This document shows, in pieces, positions 13,459 through 23,090 of a stretch of 64,000 nucleotides of DNA. Source of the DNA: SHZL01 sp963708905 (GTDB lineage Bacteria; Pseudomonadota; Gammaproteobacteria; Xanthomonadales; SZUA-36). Each line of letters opens with the position of its first letter. The stretch's first letter is position 1. The notes below the pieces were generated by a model. The model was not told where the DNA came from. It searched no databases and saw only the letters and a program-made list of their open reading frames with translations. A program made the position numbers and the translations under genes. The stretch lies in contig CAVPUV010000068.1 of the NCBI GenBank assembly GCA_963708905.1, positions 6,914 through 70,913 of the forward strand, in the 5' to 3' direction.

Positions 13459-14895
13459 ATGACCAAGCCACATGACAATTTTGCTTTTCTGCAACGACCG
13501 CGCATCGACCCGGACGTATACCCGCTGGAAGTTCGCCGCAGTGAGTTCCGCGAGATTTACCAACCGTTCGTCCAGCAAGAAGCGGCAGACCAGGCTGAAC
13601 GATGCCTGGACTGCGGCAATCCGTATTGCGAATGGAAATGCCCGGTCCACAACTACATACCCGATTGGCTCAAACTGGCAAACGCAGGCCGCATCATGGA
13701 AGCGGCCGACCTGTGCCATGAAACCAACAGCCTGCCGGAAGTCTGCGGCCGCATTTGTCCGCATGACCGCTTGTGCGAACAGGCCTGCACCCTGCAGACC
13801 GGTTATGGCGCCGTCACCATCGGCGCCATGGAACGATATATTGTTGACGAGGCGCTGAAGCACGGCTGGCGCCCCGACATGTCCAGGGTCCGGCCCACAC
13901 CCTGGAGCGTCGGGGTGGTCGGCGCCGGCCCGGCCGGATTGGCCTGTGCCGACGTACTGGCGCGCAACGGCGTCAGCGTGACGGTATATGACCGTTATCC
14001 CGAGATTGGCGGTTTGCTGAGTTTTGGCATTCCCGATTTCAAGCTGGAATTGAAGGTCATGCGCAAACGGCGCGAAGTGCTGGAGGACATGGGTATCCGG
14101 TTCCGCCTCACGTGTGAAATTGGCCGGGATATCCAGGCCCATGAATTGCTGAGCATGCATGATGCCCTGTTTTTCGGTACCGGCACGTATACGCCGGTGG
14201 ATGCGCAGCTGCCCGGCACGGAGCGGGGCGGCGTGGTGCCGGCCTTGCCTTTTCTGATCGGCCAAACGGCACACCTGTACGGGTTCGATTTACCGGACTA
14301 CCCGCACATCAGCCTGGCCGGCCAGCGTGTCCTGGTCCTGGGCGGTGGTGACACGGCGATGGACTGCGTGCGTACCGCGGTGCGGCAAGGCGCCGCGTCA
14401 GTGCATTGTGTCTATCGCCGCGATCGCGGCAACATGCCCGGGTCGCAACGCGAAGTCGATCATGCGAAGAAAGAAGGAGTGCAGTTTGCCTTCAATACGG
14501 TGCCATTGGCTTTGCAACACCAGGATCAGAAACTACAAGGACTTCGTGTGGTGCGCACTCGCCTGGTGCCTGACGAGGCGGGTGGGCGGGCGCGGCCCGA
14601 GCCGATCGAAGGCAGTGAGGAAGTTCTGCCCGGCGACGCGGTCATTTTTGCTTTTGGTTATCGCCCCAGCCCGCCCGCCTGGTTGGAATCACTTGCTGTA
14701 AGCACCTGCAAGGACGGCCTGGTACAAACCGGCGAGCGCTTGCCCGGACAAACCAGCAATCCGGCCATATTTGCCGGCGGTGACATGGTGCGGGGTTCCG
14801 ACCTGGTGGTGACCGCCATTGCAGATGCCCGCCAGGCCGCGCAATCCATGCTGCAATACCTGCAAATGCAGCAGCCACAACTCAAGCGAGCCTGA
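13459..14895 (+). CDS. gltD: Glutamate synthase small subunit, first copy
   Basis: This is a 478-residue GOGAT beta subunit that feeds NADPH electrons to GltB. The N-terminal domain has the cysteine pattern for [4Fe-4S] clusters (RCLDCGNPYCEWKCP, then VCGRICPHDRLCEQAC). The FAD site is VVGAGPAGLACADVLA and the NADPH site VLGGGDTAMDCVRTA. The end carries the FAD-closing GGDMVRGSDLVVTAIADARQAA. Length and motifs fit the enterobacterial-type GltD. It lies 7 bases behind gltB and is certainly cotranscribed. No strong ribosome site is visible, which suggests translational coupling. Confidence 0.92.
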   Translation: MTKPHDNFAFLQRPRIDPDVYPLEVRRSEFREIYQPFVQQEAADQAERCLDCGNPYCEWKCPVHNYIPDWLKLANAGRIMEAADLCHETNSLPEVCGRICPHDRLCEQACTLQTGYGAVTIGAMERYIVDEALKHGWRPDMSRVRPTPWSVGVVGAGPAGLACADVLARNGVSVTVYDRYPEIGGLLSFGIPDFKLELKVMRKRREVLEDMGIRFRLTCEIGRDIQAHELLSMHDALFFGTGTYTPVDAQLPGTERGGVVPALPFLIGQTAHLYGFDLPDYPHISLAGQRVLVLGGGDTAMDCVRTAVRQGAASVHCVYRRDRGNMPGSQREVDHAKKEGVQFAFNTVPLALQHQDQKLQGLRVVRTRLVPDEAGGRARPEPIEGSEEVLPGDAVIFAFGYRPSPPAWLESLAVSTCKDGLVQTGERLPGQTSNPAIFAGGDMVRGSDLVVTAIADARQAAQSMLQYLQMQQPQLKRA

Positions 14896-14900
14896 ATCGA

Positions 14901-15314
14901 TTGCCATTGCAGATCACCCCCACGCTTTCCATAGCGGATGATGAAATTCAACTGAGCGCCATTCGCGCCCAGGGTGCGGGTGGCCAGAACGTCAATAAAG
15001 TATCATCAGCGGTCCACCTGCGTTTCGATATCATTTCATCGTCACTGCCCGACCTGTGCAAACAGCGTCTTCTGGCCTTGCCGGACAGGCGCGTCAACGA
15101 GCGCGGCGTCATCGTCATCAAGGCACAACGATTCCGTACCCGGGAGCAGAATATTGCGGATGCGCTGGCACGCCTGCGGGTTTTAATCCAGGCAAGCCTC
15201 ATCGAACCGCGACGCCGAATCGCCACCCGGCCGACACGTGCGTCCGGAGAGCGCCGCCTGGAAGGAAAAACCAGGCGCGGGCGCGTCAAGCAACTGAGGA
15301 GCAAAGTACAGTAG
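14901..15314 (+). CDS. arfB: Alternative ribosome-rescue factor, peptidyl-tRNA hydrolase ArfB
   Basis: This is a 137-residue release-factor-like protein with the GGQ catalytic motif (RAQGAGGQNVNKVSSAVHLR) and a basic, unstructured C-terminal tail (RRLEGKTRRGRVKQLRSK), the two elements by which ArfB/YaeJ hydrolyses peptidyl-tRNA on stalled ribosomes. No codon-recognition domain is present. The start is a TTG at 14901, five bases after gltD, so it is probably the third gene of the gltBD transcript. Its stop lies one base before a multi-hairpin element that may end the transcript. Confidence 0.88.
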   Translation: MPLQITPTLSIADDEIQLSAIRAQGAGGQNVNKVSSAVHLRFDIISSSLPDLCKQRLLALPDRRVNERGVIVIKAQRFRTREQNIADALARLRVLIQASLIEPRRRIATRPTRASGERRLEGKTRRGRVKQLRSKVQ

Positions 15315-15315
15315 G

Positions 15316-15472
15316 CCTAGGGAAACTCTGATTAATTCAGAGTTTTCGTGGCACAGGGATGTGCCACCATTTTCAATGAGTGCAACTCATTGAAAATGAA
15401 GCCAAACAAAAATCACATTTTTTGTTTGGCGTGCTCTGATAATGCATGGATGCATTATCAGAGCTTTCCTAG
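15316..15472. repeat. MITE-like element made of five consecutive perfect hairpins
   Basis: Five adjacent perfect stem-loops fill 157 bases: 15323-15345 (9-bp stem), 15348-15367 (8 bp), 15369-15397 (13 bp, loop GCA), 15401-15430 (12 bp) and 15433-15464 (15 bp, loop GG). The outer ends form an imperfect inverted repeat (CTAGGGAAACTCTGAT against CTAGGAAAGCTCTGAT), and CCTAG appears at both borders. It contains no coding frame. It begins one base after the arfB stop and ends about 100 bases before the MarR gene. The nested symmetry points to a small non-autonomous mobile element; transcript termination or mRNA protection are possible side roles. Confidence 0.8.
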
Positions 15473-15570
15473 AAGGTTCCTGCTTTAGATGGTTGCAGCC
15501 CTGTACCTATGTTCTCATTCGTACTACAATGATCCTTACTGGAATTATTATCGACTGAAGGGACATATAC

Positions 15571-16023
15571 ATGGTCAAAATTAACGCAAACAACGCCCGC
15601 AAGGCGGATTTCATTTCCCTGATGGACGCACTGGCGCGGGCACATCACAAGTATTCCCTGTTTGACGCCGAGGTGCACCGCCTGTCCGGCGCGGGTCTGA
15701 CCGCGCCACAAGCAAAAGTCATTTTCTGCCTGGGCGACACCGACGGCATGCCCTGCAGCGAGATCACTGAACAGACCCTGATCACCAAGGGTACTCTGAC
15801 CGGTGTCATCGATCGCCTGGAGGCAAAAGGACTGGTGCAGCGGTGGAGCGACAGCGACGACGGACGCAAAATCATTGTCGATCTTACCCGTATGGGAGAT
15901 CGCGTGTTCCAGCGTGAATATCCGCGCTATCTGGCGCAACTGAAACCACGCTTCGAGGCATTCAGCTCCCGTGAACTCAAACAGGCCGCTGCCTTGCTGG
16001 GCAGAATCGCCGATCAGTTCTGA
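15571..16023 (+). CDS. MarR-family transcriptional regulator
   Basis: This is a 150-residue winged-helix protein of the MarR type. The helix-turn-helix is in TAPQAKVIFCLGDTDGM through ITKGTLTGVIDRLEAKGLV, and the wing follows with the conserved D-x-R/D-G-R signature (SDSDDGRKIIVDLT). Members bind DNA as dimers and often respond to small phenolics or oxidants. It contains two cysteines in the recognition region (FCLG, PCSE) that might be redox-sensitive, which is speculative. It has its own promoter region downstream of the hairpin element. The natural target is unclear; the DUF456 gene downstream could be one. Confidence 0.85.
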   Translation: MVKINANNARKADFISLMDALARAHHKYSLFDAEVHRLSGAGLTAPQAKVIFCLGDTDGMPCSEITEQTLITKGTLTGVIDRLEAKGLVQRWSDSDDGRKIIVDLTRMGDRVFQREYPRYLAQLKPRFEAFSSRELKQAAALLGRIADQF

Positions 16024-16080
16024 TGTGCTGTATATTTTGCTAAGTCAGTGCCTGCTAAAGTTTGACCTGCAACAGGCATC

Positions 16081-16578
16081 ATGGACTGGATGATACTGTG
16101 GTGGTTGCTGGCGGGCCTGCTGGTCGTGGCGGGACTGGCCGGAACCGTGCTGCCCGCGCTGCCCGGAGTGCCGCTGGTGTTGGCCGGCCTGCTGATGGGC
16201 GCCTGGATCGGCAATTTCCAGGTCGTGGGTTGGCCAACCCTGGGTATTTTTGCCCTGCTGACCGTGCTGGCCCAGGCACTGGACTTTCTTGCCAGTGCTT
16301 TTGGCGCGCAGGTTGCGGGCGCCGGCGCCAGAGCGTTCTGGGGCGCGACAGCAGGCGCCCTCGTCGGCCTGTTTTTCGGCATTCCCGGCATGGTGCTGGG
16401 GCCATTTGTGGGTGCCATGCTGGGTGAAATCAGTGCCGGCAGCGGCTTGAGACAGTCCAGCCGCGCCGGCCTTGGCGCCTGGCTGGGCATGATGTTCGCC
16501 ACCGCCATCAAACTGGCGATTGCGTTCCTCATGATCGGGATTTTTATTTTTCAATTGGGGTGGCAAGAAGTTACCTGA
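16081..16578 (+). CDS. DUF456 family membrane protein
   Basis: This is a 165-residue, strongly hydrophobic protein with about four to five membrane segments (for example WWLLAGLLVVAGLAGTVLP and LGIFALLTVLAQALDFLASAFG) and glycine-rich repeats (GAGARAFWGATAGALVG). This pattern and length match the DUF456 family of inner-membrane proteins, whose function is unknown. It follows the MarR gene by 57 bases in the same direction, so the two may be cotranscribed. Confidence 0.75.
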   Translation: MDWMILWWLLAGLLVVAGLAGTVLPALPGVPLVLAGLLMGAWIGNFQVVGWPTLGIFALLTVLAQALDFLASAFGAQVAGAGARAFWGATAGALVGLFFGIPGMVLGPFVGAMLGEISAGSGLRQSSRAGLGAWLGMMFATAIKLAIAFLMIGIFIFQLGWQEVT

Positions 16579-16706
16579 GGCACGCATCACCCGGGCGTGA
16601 CGCATGACCCGCGCGGCTGCATCGGCGCCAAATTAACGCAAATTGATCAGAATTGTCCGGACGAACCTTATGCAAGCTTGAACCCGGAAATCTTCTTGGT
16701 TTAGCG

Positions 16707-16901
16707 ATGGCGAATCAATCGCATCATGAAAGCGCTTACGGCCTCACTCCCAAGGACGAGCTCCCCGAATACCCGGAGTGGCTTGCTTTGCTCCTCGTGA
16801 TGGTTTTCAAGTATAGTCAATGGTTCGATGAACACATACACGCAAAGAAGAACCGCAAGCACGTTCACGTGCCGGCGAAACGACGACCGGGGGAGGGGTG
16901 A
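16707..16901 (+). CDS. Small hypothetical protein coupled to second gltB
   Basis: This frame encodes 64 residues from the ATG at 16707, or 82 from the ATG at 16653. The product has an acidic N-terminus, one aromatic hydrophobic stretch (WLALLLVMVFKYSQWF) and a basic His/Lys-rich tail (HIHAKKNRKHVHVPAKRR). No family is recognised. Its TGA overlaps the ATG of the second gltB (TGATG) and the GGGAGG ribosome site for gltB lies inside it, an arrangement typical of translational coupling and the best evidence that it is real. It could be a small membrane-associated partner of this GOGAT. Confidence 0.5.
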   Translation: MANQSHHESAYGLTPKDELPEYPEWLALLLVMVFKYSQWFDEHIHAKKNRKHVHVPAKRRPGEG

Positions 16902-19900
16902 TGGCATATTCATCGCTTGATCCCTCAAGGGCGCCGCGTGCGCTGGCCGAGGCCAAAGGCCTGTATGACAGTGCTTTCGAGCACGACTCCTGCGGTGTCA
17001 ACTTCGTGGCCGACATCAAGGGCCGCCGCAGTCATAACATCGTCCAGATGGGCATCGGTGCTCTATGCAATATGGAACACCGCGGTGCGGTGGGGTCTGA
17101 CCAGAATACCGGCGATGGTGCGGGGGTTCTGCTGCAGATTCCGGACCGGTTCCTGCGCGCCGTCGTCCCGTTCGATCTTCCCCCGGAACGCGAGTACGCC
17201 ACGGGCATAGTTTTCCTGCCGCAGAACCCGGTTCAAGCGGCCGCCGGAAAGAAAGAAGTCGACCGCATCGTCAGGGATGAGGGGCTGGAAGTGCTCGGCT
17301 GGCGCAATGTCCCGATCAATGCGGATATGCTCGGCAGGGCGACCGTCGAGACGATGCCGACCATACGCCAGATCTTCATCAGCGGCGCCGGGCTCGCCGG
17401 CATGGAACTCGAGCGCCGGGCGTACGTGATCCGCAAGCGCACCGAGCATGAGATCCGCATTTCCGCGGGCGGGAAAGAAGCCAGCGAAGCCATCGGCGGC
17501 GCTTCCGAGATGCACGAAGGGGTCTATTTTACCGGCCTGTCTTGCCGCACACTGATCTACAAGGGAATGTTGATCGCAACCCAGCTGGCCTCTTTTTATC
17601 CGGACCTCTGCGACGAACGGGTCGAAAGTGCGATGGTTCTGGTGCACTCACGTTTCTCGACCAACACCTTCCCTTCATGGTCGCTGGCGCATCCATTCCG
17701 CATGATCGCACACAACGGCGAAATCAATACCATCAAAGCCAACCGAAACTTCATGCGCGCGCGCGAATTGCTGCTGGCAACAGACCTGATCCCCGGTGAC
17801 CTCTCCCGCATCTTCCCGGTGTGCACGCCCGGCGCCTCTGATACGGCGGGATTCGACGAGGCGCTGGAACTGCTTTATATGGGCGGGTATTCCCTGCCGG
17901 ATGCGATGCTGATGATGATTCCGGAGCCATGGGAAGGCCATGAACACATGGACCCGGACGTGCGTGCCTATTACCGCTATCACGCCTCGCTGATGGAGCC
18001 GTGGGACGGCCCGGCGTCCATTGCGTTCACTGACGGGCGCGTGATCGGCGCGGTGCTCGACCGCAACGGCCTGCGCCCGTCTCGCTACTGGATCACCGAT
18101 GACGATATTGTCATCATGGCATCGGAAGTCGGTGTCGTCGATATCCCGCAGCAGAAGATCATCGAGAAAGGCCGGCTCCAACCCGGAAAAATGTTCCTCA
18201 TCGACGCCATCGAGGGCCGCATCGTTCGCGATGACGAGATCAAACGGCGCCTGGCGGCGAAGCACCCATACCAGGCGTGGCTCGACCAGCACATGATCCA
18301 CATCGACGACATTGAGGACAGCCTGTCAAGGCGGCAAGAAACACTGGCCTTGGTCAAACGCCAGCAAGTCTTTGGCTATACCCACGAGGAACTGAAGCTG
18401 CTGATCGCGCCGATGGCAAGGGACGGCAAGGAGGCACTTGGCTCGATGGGTACCGACACACCGCTCGCAGTGCTGTCCGATCGCCCGAAACTGCTCTACG
18501 ACTATTTCCAGCAGTATTTCGCACAGGTTACCAACCCACCCCTCGATGCCATTCGCGAAGAACTGGTTACCTCGATGCGCATCATGCTGGGCCCTGAAGG
18601 GAACCTCTTCGACCCCAGGCCGGAGTCGTGTGCGGTGATCGAACTCGACACGCCGGTCATCGCCAACCACCAACTCGCCAAGTTGTTTAGCGTTGGCGCC
18701 GAAGTCGTCAACTGCCTCTACCCCGTCGCCAAAGGGGCCGAGGGACTGAGAGGCGCCCTCGATCGTGTGTTTGCGGAAATCGACGCAGTTATCGAACGAG
18801 GTGCATACGGCGTTGTCCTCAGCGATCGCGGGTCAACGGTCGAGCTGGCCCCGATCCCGGCACTGCTGGCGACCGCGGCTGCGCACCACCATCTGATTCG
18901 AACCAAGAACCGCACCAAAGTGGGTCTTATTGTCGAGACCGGCGAGGCCCGTGAGGTCCATCACATCGCTCTACTGATCGGCTACGGTGCGGCAGCCGTG
19001 AACCCATATCTCGCTTTTGAGACCATCGATGATCTGGTCCAAACGGACGCTTACGGCCTGGGTCATCTCGATCACAAGACGGCTCGCGCCAACTACATCA
19101 TGGCGGCGACCGCGGGTATCCTAAAAATCATGTCCAAGATGGGCATTTCGACCGTTCAATCCTACATCGGAGCCCAGATCTTCGAAGCGGTTGGTATCGG
19201 TCCGGAGCTGATCAAACAGCATTTCACCGGCACTACCAGCCGGCTCGCGGGAATCGGCCTCGATGTGGTTGCTGCAGAGGCCGCGTTGCGCCACCGGCTC
19301 GCGTTCAACGACCGGCCGGAGGAGCGAGCTCATCGCGGACTAGATTTCGGGGGGGATTACCAATGGCGGCGCGAAGGTGAGAGGCACCTTTTCAACCCCG
19401 AGACGGTCTTCAAGTTGCAGCACGCCACCCGCGAGCGCCGCTATGACATCTTTAAAGAGTACACCACCCGGGTCGATCGCCAGTCGGCTGCAATGGCCAC
19501 GCTGAGGGGCATGTTCCGTTTCCGGCTCGAAGACCGGCAGGCCGTTCCGATCGACGAGGTTGAACCGGTATCCGAGATCGTCAAGCGCTTCTCGACCGGC
19601 GCCATGTCGTATGGATCTATCTCCAAAGAGGCGCACGAGACGCTCGCCATCGCCATGAACCGGCTAGGCGCAAGGTCAAATACCGGCGAGGGCGGCGAAG
19701 ATCCGGACCGGTACCAACGAGATCCTAACGGTGATCTGCGGCGCAGCGCCATCAAGCAGGTCGCCTCCGCCCGGTTTGGCGTGACTTCCGAGTATCTGGT
19801 GAATGCCGATGACCTCCAGATTAAAATGGCGCAGGGCGCCAAGCCCGGTGAGGGTGGGCAACTCCCCGGTTACAAGGTCTATCCGTGGATCGCAAAGACC

Positions 19901-21505
19901 CGTTACTCGACGCCGGGCGTTGGGCTGATCTCGCCGCCGCCGCATCACGACATTTATTCGATCGAAGACCTCAAGCAACTGATTCACGACCTGAAGAACG
20001 CCAACCCCGAGGCGCGGATCCACGTCAAGCTCGTCGCTCAGATGGGCGTCGGAACTGTGGCTGCCGGGGTGGCGAAGGCCAAATCGGATGTCGTGCTGAT
20101 TTCGGGCCACGACGGCGGCACAGGAGCGTCTCCGCTCACATCAATCAAACATGCCGGCGGCCCGTGGGAGCTGGGTTTGGCGGAAACCCAGCAGACCTTG
20201 CTCCTCAATGGGCTGCGCGACCGCATCGTGGTCCAGGTCGACGGGCAGCTCAAGACCGGCCGGGACGTGATTATCGCAGCCTTACTGGGCGCCGAGGAGT
20301 TCGGCTTTGCCACGGCCCCGCTCGTCGTCATGGGTTGCATCATGATGCGGGTGTGTCACCTCGACACCTGTCCGGTTGGCATCGCTACACAGAACCCGGA
20401 ATTGCGTGAAAAGTTCAAAGGCAAAGCCGAGTTTGTCGTCAACTTCATGGAGTTCGTTGCCCAGGAAGTGCGAGAGTTACTGGCAGAGTTGGGCTACCGG
20501 ACGCTCAATGAGGCGATCGGGAGGGCAGAGCGCCTCAACGTTTCGCGCGCGATCGAGCATTGGAAAGCAGGGGGGCTGGATCTCGCGCCGATCTTCCATG
20601 TTCCGGAACTGCCGAAAAACACGCCGAGACGGCATACGACGAAACAAGACCACGGGCTTGAATATGCGCTTGATCAAACCCTTATCCGGCTCGCCGCCGC
20701 GGCCCTCAAGAACGGCGAACCCGTCAAACTGGAACTCCCGATTCGAAACGTCAACCGGACGGTGGGCACGCTCCTGGGATACGAAGTCACGAAACGATAC
20801 GGCGGTGAAGGACTCCCGGACGACACCATCGAGGTCAGGTTTACTGGATCCGCCGGAATGAGTTTTGGGGCATTCTTGCCTCGCGGCATTACGCTGCGGT
20901 TGACCGGCGATTCCAATGATTATGTCGGCAAAGGTCTCTCCGGCGGCCGAATCATCATGCAGCCACCGGAAGAAGCGCCGATCATTGCAGAGCACAATAT
21001 CCTGGCGGGTAATGTGATCCTCTATGGCGCGACCGGCGGGGAGGCTTTCCTGCGCGGCGTTGTCGGCGAGCGCTTCTGCGTGCGCAACTCGGGGGCTGTG
21101 GCTGTCGTCGAGGGCATTGGCGACCACGGTTGCGAGTATATGACGGGCGGGCGGGCGGTCATTTTAGGCTCGACCGGCCGGAACTTCGCCGCCGGTATGT
21201 CGGGTGGCATCGCCTATGTTCTCGATGTGCACGGCGACTTTCTCACCAAGGTCAACCCGGAGATGGTCGACCTCGATGCGCTCGACGACAATGACCGGGC
21301 TTTCCTTTTGGATCGGGTCTCGCAACATCATCGTGAAACCGGCTCGGCGGTGGCAGAAGCGCTGCTGGGCGACTGGCAGGCAAGCCTGCACAAGTTCGCC
21401 AAGGTCATGCCCAAGGACTACAAGCGGGTCCTGGAGGCGGTGCGAGAAGCCGAAACCGGCGGACTGCCGGTCAACGACGCAATCATGGCGGCCGCTCATG
21501 GCTGA
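16901..21505 (+). CDS. gltB: Glutamate synthase large subunit, second copy
   Basis: This 1534-residue GOGAT alpha subunit is clearly divergent from the copy at 8949. It has the amidotransferase nucleophile Cys31 (FEHDSCGVNFVADIKG), the HNGEINT and DRNGLRPSRYW motifs of the glutaminase domain, the FMN site (GEGGQLPGYKVYP, SPPPHHDIYSIEDL, GHDGGTGAS), the [3Fe-4S] ligands CIMMRVCHLDTC and the C-terminal glycine-rich helix (NVILYGATGGEAF). The CHLDTCPVGIATQ form is the one commonly seen in alphaproteobacterial and actinobacterial enzymes, while the first copy has CHLNNCATGIATQ. The ATG at 16901 has GGGAGG four bases upstream. It overlaps gltD at its end. Confidence 0.92.
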   Translation: MAYSSLDPSRAPRALAEAKGLYDSAFEHDSCGVNFVADIKGRRSHNIVQMGIGALCNMEHRGAVGSDQNTGDGAGVLLQIPDRFLRAVVPFDLPPEREYATGIVFLPQNPVQAAAGKKEVDRIVRDEGLEVLGWRNVPINADMLGRATVETMPTIRQIFISGAGLAGMELERRAYVIRKRTEHEIRISAGGKEASEAIGGASEMHEGVYFTGLSCRTLIYKGMLIATQLASFYPDLCDERVESAMVLVHSRFSTNTFPSWSLAHPFRMIAHNGEINTIKANRNFMRARELLLATDLIPGDLSRIFPVCTPGASDTAGFDEALELLYMGGYSLPDAMLMMIPEPWEGHEHMDPDVRAYYRYHASLMEPWDGPASIAFTDGRVIGAVLDRNGLRPSRYWITDDDIVIMASEVGVVDIPQQKIIEKGRLQPGKMFLIDAIEGRIVRDDEIKRRLAAKHPYQAWLDQHMIHIDDIEDSLSRRQETLALVKRQQVFGYTHEELKLLIAPMARDGKEALGSMGTDTPLAVLSDRPKLLYDYFQQYFAQVTNPPLDAIREELVTSMRIMLGPEGNLFDPRPESCAVIELDTPVIANHQLAKLFSVGAEVVNCLYPVAKGAEGLRGALDRVFAEIDAVIERGAYGVVLSDRGSTVELAPIPALLATAAAHHHLIRTKNRTKVGLIVETGEAREVHHIALLIGYGAAAVNPYLAFETIDDLVQTDAYGLGHLDHKTARANYIMAATAGILKIMSKMGISTVQSYIGAQIFEAVGIGPELIKQHFTGTTSRLAGIGLDVVAAEAALRHRLAFNDRPEERAHRGLDFGGDYQWRREGERHLFNPETVFKLQHATRERRYDIFKEYTTRVDRQSAAMATLRGMFRFRLEDRQAVPIDEVEPVSEIVKRFSTGAMSYGSISKEAHETLAIAMNRLGARSNTGEGGEDPDRYQRDPNGDLRRSAIKQVASARFGVTSEYLVNADDLQIKMAQGAKPGEGGQLPGYKVYPWIAKTRYSTPGVGLISPPPHHDIYSIEDLKQLIHDLKNANPEARIHVKLVAQMGVGTVAAGVAKAKSDVVLISGHDGGTGASPLTSIKHAGGPWELGLAETQQTLLLNGLRDRIVVQVDGQLKTGRDVIIAALLGAEEFGFATAPLVVMGCIMMRVCHLDTCPVGIATQNPELREKFKGKAEFVVNFMEFVAQEVRELLAELGYRTLNEAIGRAERLNVSRAIEHWKAGGLDLAPIFHVPELPKNTPRRHTTKQDHGLEYALDQTLIRLAAAALKNGEPVKLELPIRNVNRTVGTLLGYEVTKRYGGEGLPDDTIEVRFTGSAGMSFGAFLPRGITLRLTGDSNDYVGKGLSGGRIIMQPPEEAPIIAEHNILAGNVILYGATGGEAFLRGVVGERFCVRNSGAVAVVEGIGDHGCEYMTGGRAVILGSTGRNFAAGMSGGIAYVLDVHGDFLTKVNPEMVDLDALDDNDRAFLLDRVSQHHRETGSAVAEALLGDWQASLHKFAKVMPKDYKRVLEAVREAETGGLPVNDAIMAAAHG

Positions 21506-22961
21506 CCCGCGCGGTTTTCTCAAGCACGGCCGGGAGCTGCCTCAGCGGCGTCCAGCCGATGTGAGAATCAAGGACTGGAAAGAAGTCTATAAGGATTTTC
21601 CCAAGGAAAAACTGCGGCAACAGGCAGCGAGGTGCATGGACTGCGGCATTCCGTTCTGCAACAACGGATGCCCGCTGGGTAACTTGATCCCTGACTGGAA
21701 CGATTTGGTGTACCAGGATCATTGGCGAGATGCCATCGACCGGCTGCATGCCACCAATAACTTTCCGGAATTCACCGGCCGGCTGTGTCCTGCGCCGTGC
21801 GAAGCGGCCTGTGTGCTCGGCATCAACCAGGATCCGGTGACAATAAAACAGATGGAGGTCGAGATCATCGACCGTGCATGGGATGAGGGATGGGTCACAC
21901 CCATACTGCCGTCGGTAAAGACGGGTAAGCGGGTGGCGATCGTTGGATCCGGCCCGGCCGGTCTCGCTGCCGCCCAGCAGCTTACACGCGCCGGGCATCG
22001 CGCAGTTGTGTTTGAGCGTGACGATCGCATCGGCGGACTGTTGCGGTACGGAATCCCCGAGTTCAAGATGGAGAAACGCCATCTGGAACGGCGTCTCGAG
22101 CAATTGCGGCAGGAGGGTACCGAGTTCCGGACCAGCATAGAGATTGGTGTCGATATTCAAGCAGACGAACTCATGAAAGAGTTCGACGCAGTGATACTCG
22201 CCGCCGGCGCCTGCCAGTGGCGCGACCTCCCGATCCCCGGCCGCGACCTCAAAGGTATCCATCAGGCAATGGAATATCTTCCGCTCGCCAACCGGGTCCA
22301 AGAAGGCGATTTCAAGGTGTCCCCGATCTCGGCTGAGGGCAAGCACGTTATTATCATCGGCGGCGGTGACACAGGCGCGGACTGCCTTGGCACCGCCCAC
22401 CGGCAGGGTGCCGCATCGGTGCGTCAATTCGAGATCTTGCCGCGTCCGCCAGACGAACGCGACGCCTCCACGCCGTGGCCCACCTGGCCGCTCAAATTCA
22501 GCGTGTTATCAGCCCACGAGGAGGGTGGAGAGCGCGTTTTCGCAATCGCCACGGAGAAGTTTATCGACGATGGCAGCGGCCGGGTTGCCGCGCTGCAGAC
22601 CCGTCGCGTGAAATCGAAAAGCCCGGGTGTGCGGTCAGCTTTCAAGCCATTCAACGCCACCGAACAGAAGTTTCGAGCTGATTTGGTGCTCCTCGCGCTT
22701 GGCTTCACTGGACCCGAACCGGGTCCGATGCTCTCCCAATTCGGAGTTGATCTGACCAGCCGCGGCAATGTGGCTCGAAATGATCTCTGGGCGACAAATG
22801 TCGAAGGCGTTTTCGTAGCCGGCGACATGGGTCGAGGCCAATCTCTGATCGTGTGGGCCATCGCCGAAGGCAGAGCGGCAGCGGCGGCGGTCGACTTGTG
22901 GTTGACGGGGGAGACACTCCTGCCGTCACCCGTTGGACCATCAACAGTGCCGCTGACCTGA
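21498..22961 (+). CDS. gltD: Glutamate synthase small subunit, second copy
   Basis: This is a 487-residue GOGAT beta subunit. It has N-terminal Fe-S cysteines (RCMDCGIPFCNNGCP and GRLCPAPCEAACVLG), an FAD site (AIVGSGPAGLAAAQQL), an NADPH site (IIGGGDTGADCLGTA) and a closing GDMGRGQSLIVWAIAEGRAAA. It has the PAPCEAACVLGI form, unlike the PHDRLCEQAC of the copy at 13459, in line with a separate lineage for this operon. The ATG at 21498 lies within the last codons of gltB (8-base overlap). The frame is open far upstream inside gltB, but that part is a shadow. An AT-rich stretch with IS remnants follows. Confidence 0.92.
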   Translation: MADPRGFLKHGRELPQRRPADVRIKDWKEVYKDFPKEKLRQQAARCMDCGIPFCNNGCPLGNLIPDWNDLVYQDHWRDAIDRLHATNNFPEFTGRLCPAPCEAACVLGINQDPVTIKQMEVEIIDRAWDEGWVTPILPSVKTGKRVAIVGSGPAGLAAAQQLTRAGHRAVVFERDDRIGGLLRYGIPEFKMEKRHLERRLEQLRQEGTEFRTSIEIGVDIQADELMKEFDAVILAAGACQWRDLPIPGRDLKGIHQAMEYLPLANRVQEGDFKVSPISAEGKHVIIIGGGDTGADCLGTAHRQGAASVRQFEILPRPPDERDASTPWPTWPLKFSVLSAHEEGGERVFAIATEKFIDDGSGRVAALQTRRVKSKSPGVRSAFKPFNATEQKFRADLVLLALGFTGPEPGPMLSQFGVDLTSRGNVARNDLWATNVEGVFVAGDMGRGQSLIVWAIAEGRAAAAAVDLWLTGETLLPSPVGPSTVPLT

Positions 22962-23090
22962 AGTGCACACCACGATCCCATGAAATCTCGCAAAATCAAG
23001 AAACCACCATATGCACCAAAAAGAAGACAAAACTCATTTTAATTCTTTATAATTCAATCTGTTAGATTGAAGAAGGAAGGAGTTTTGCCT

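Noticed and set aside
15316..15472. CRISPR-like array
   Set aside because: The units are palindromes of different sequence and length without identical repeats or equal spacers, and no cas genes are near.
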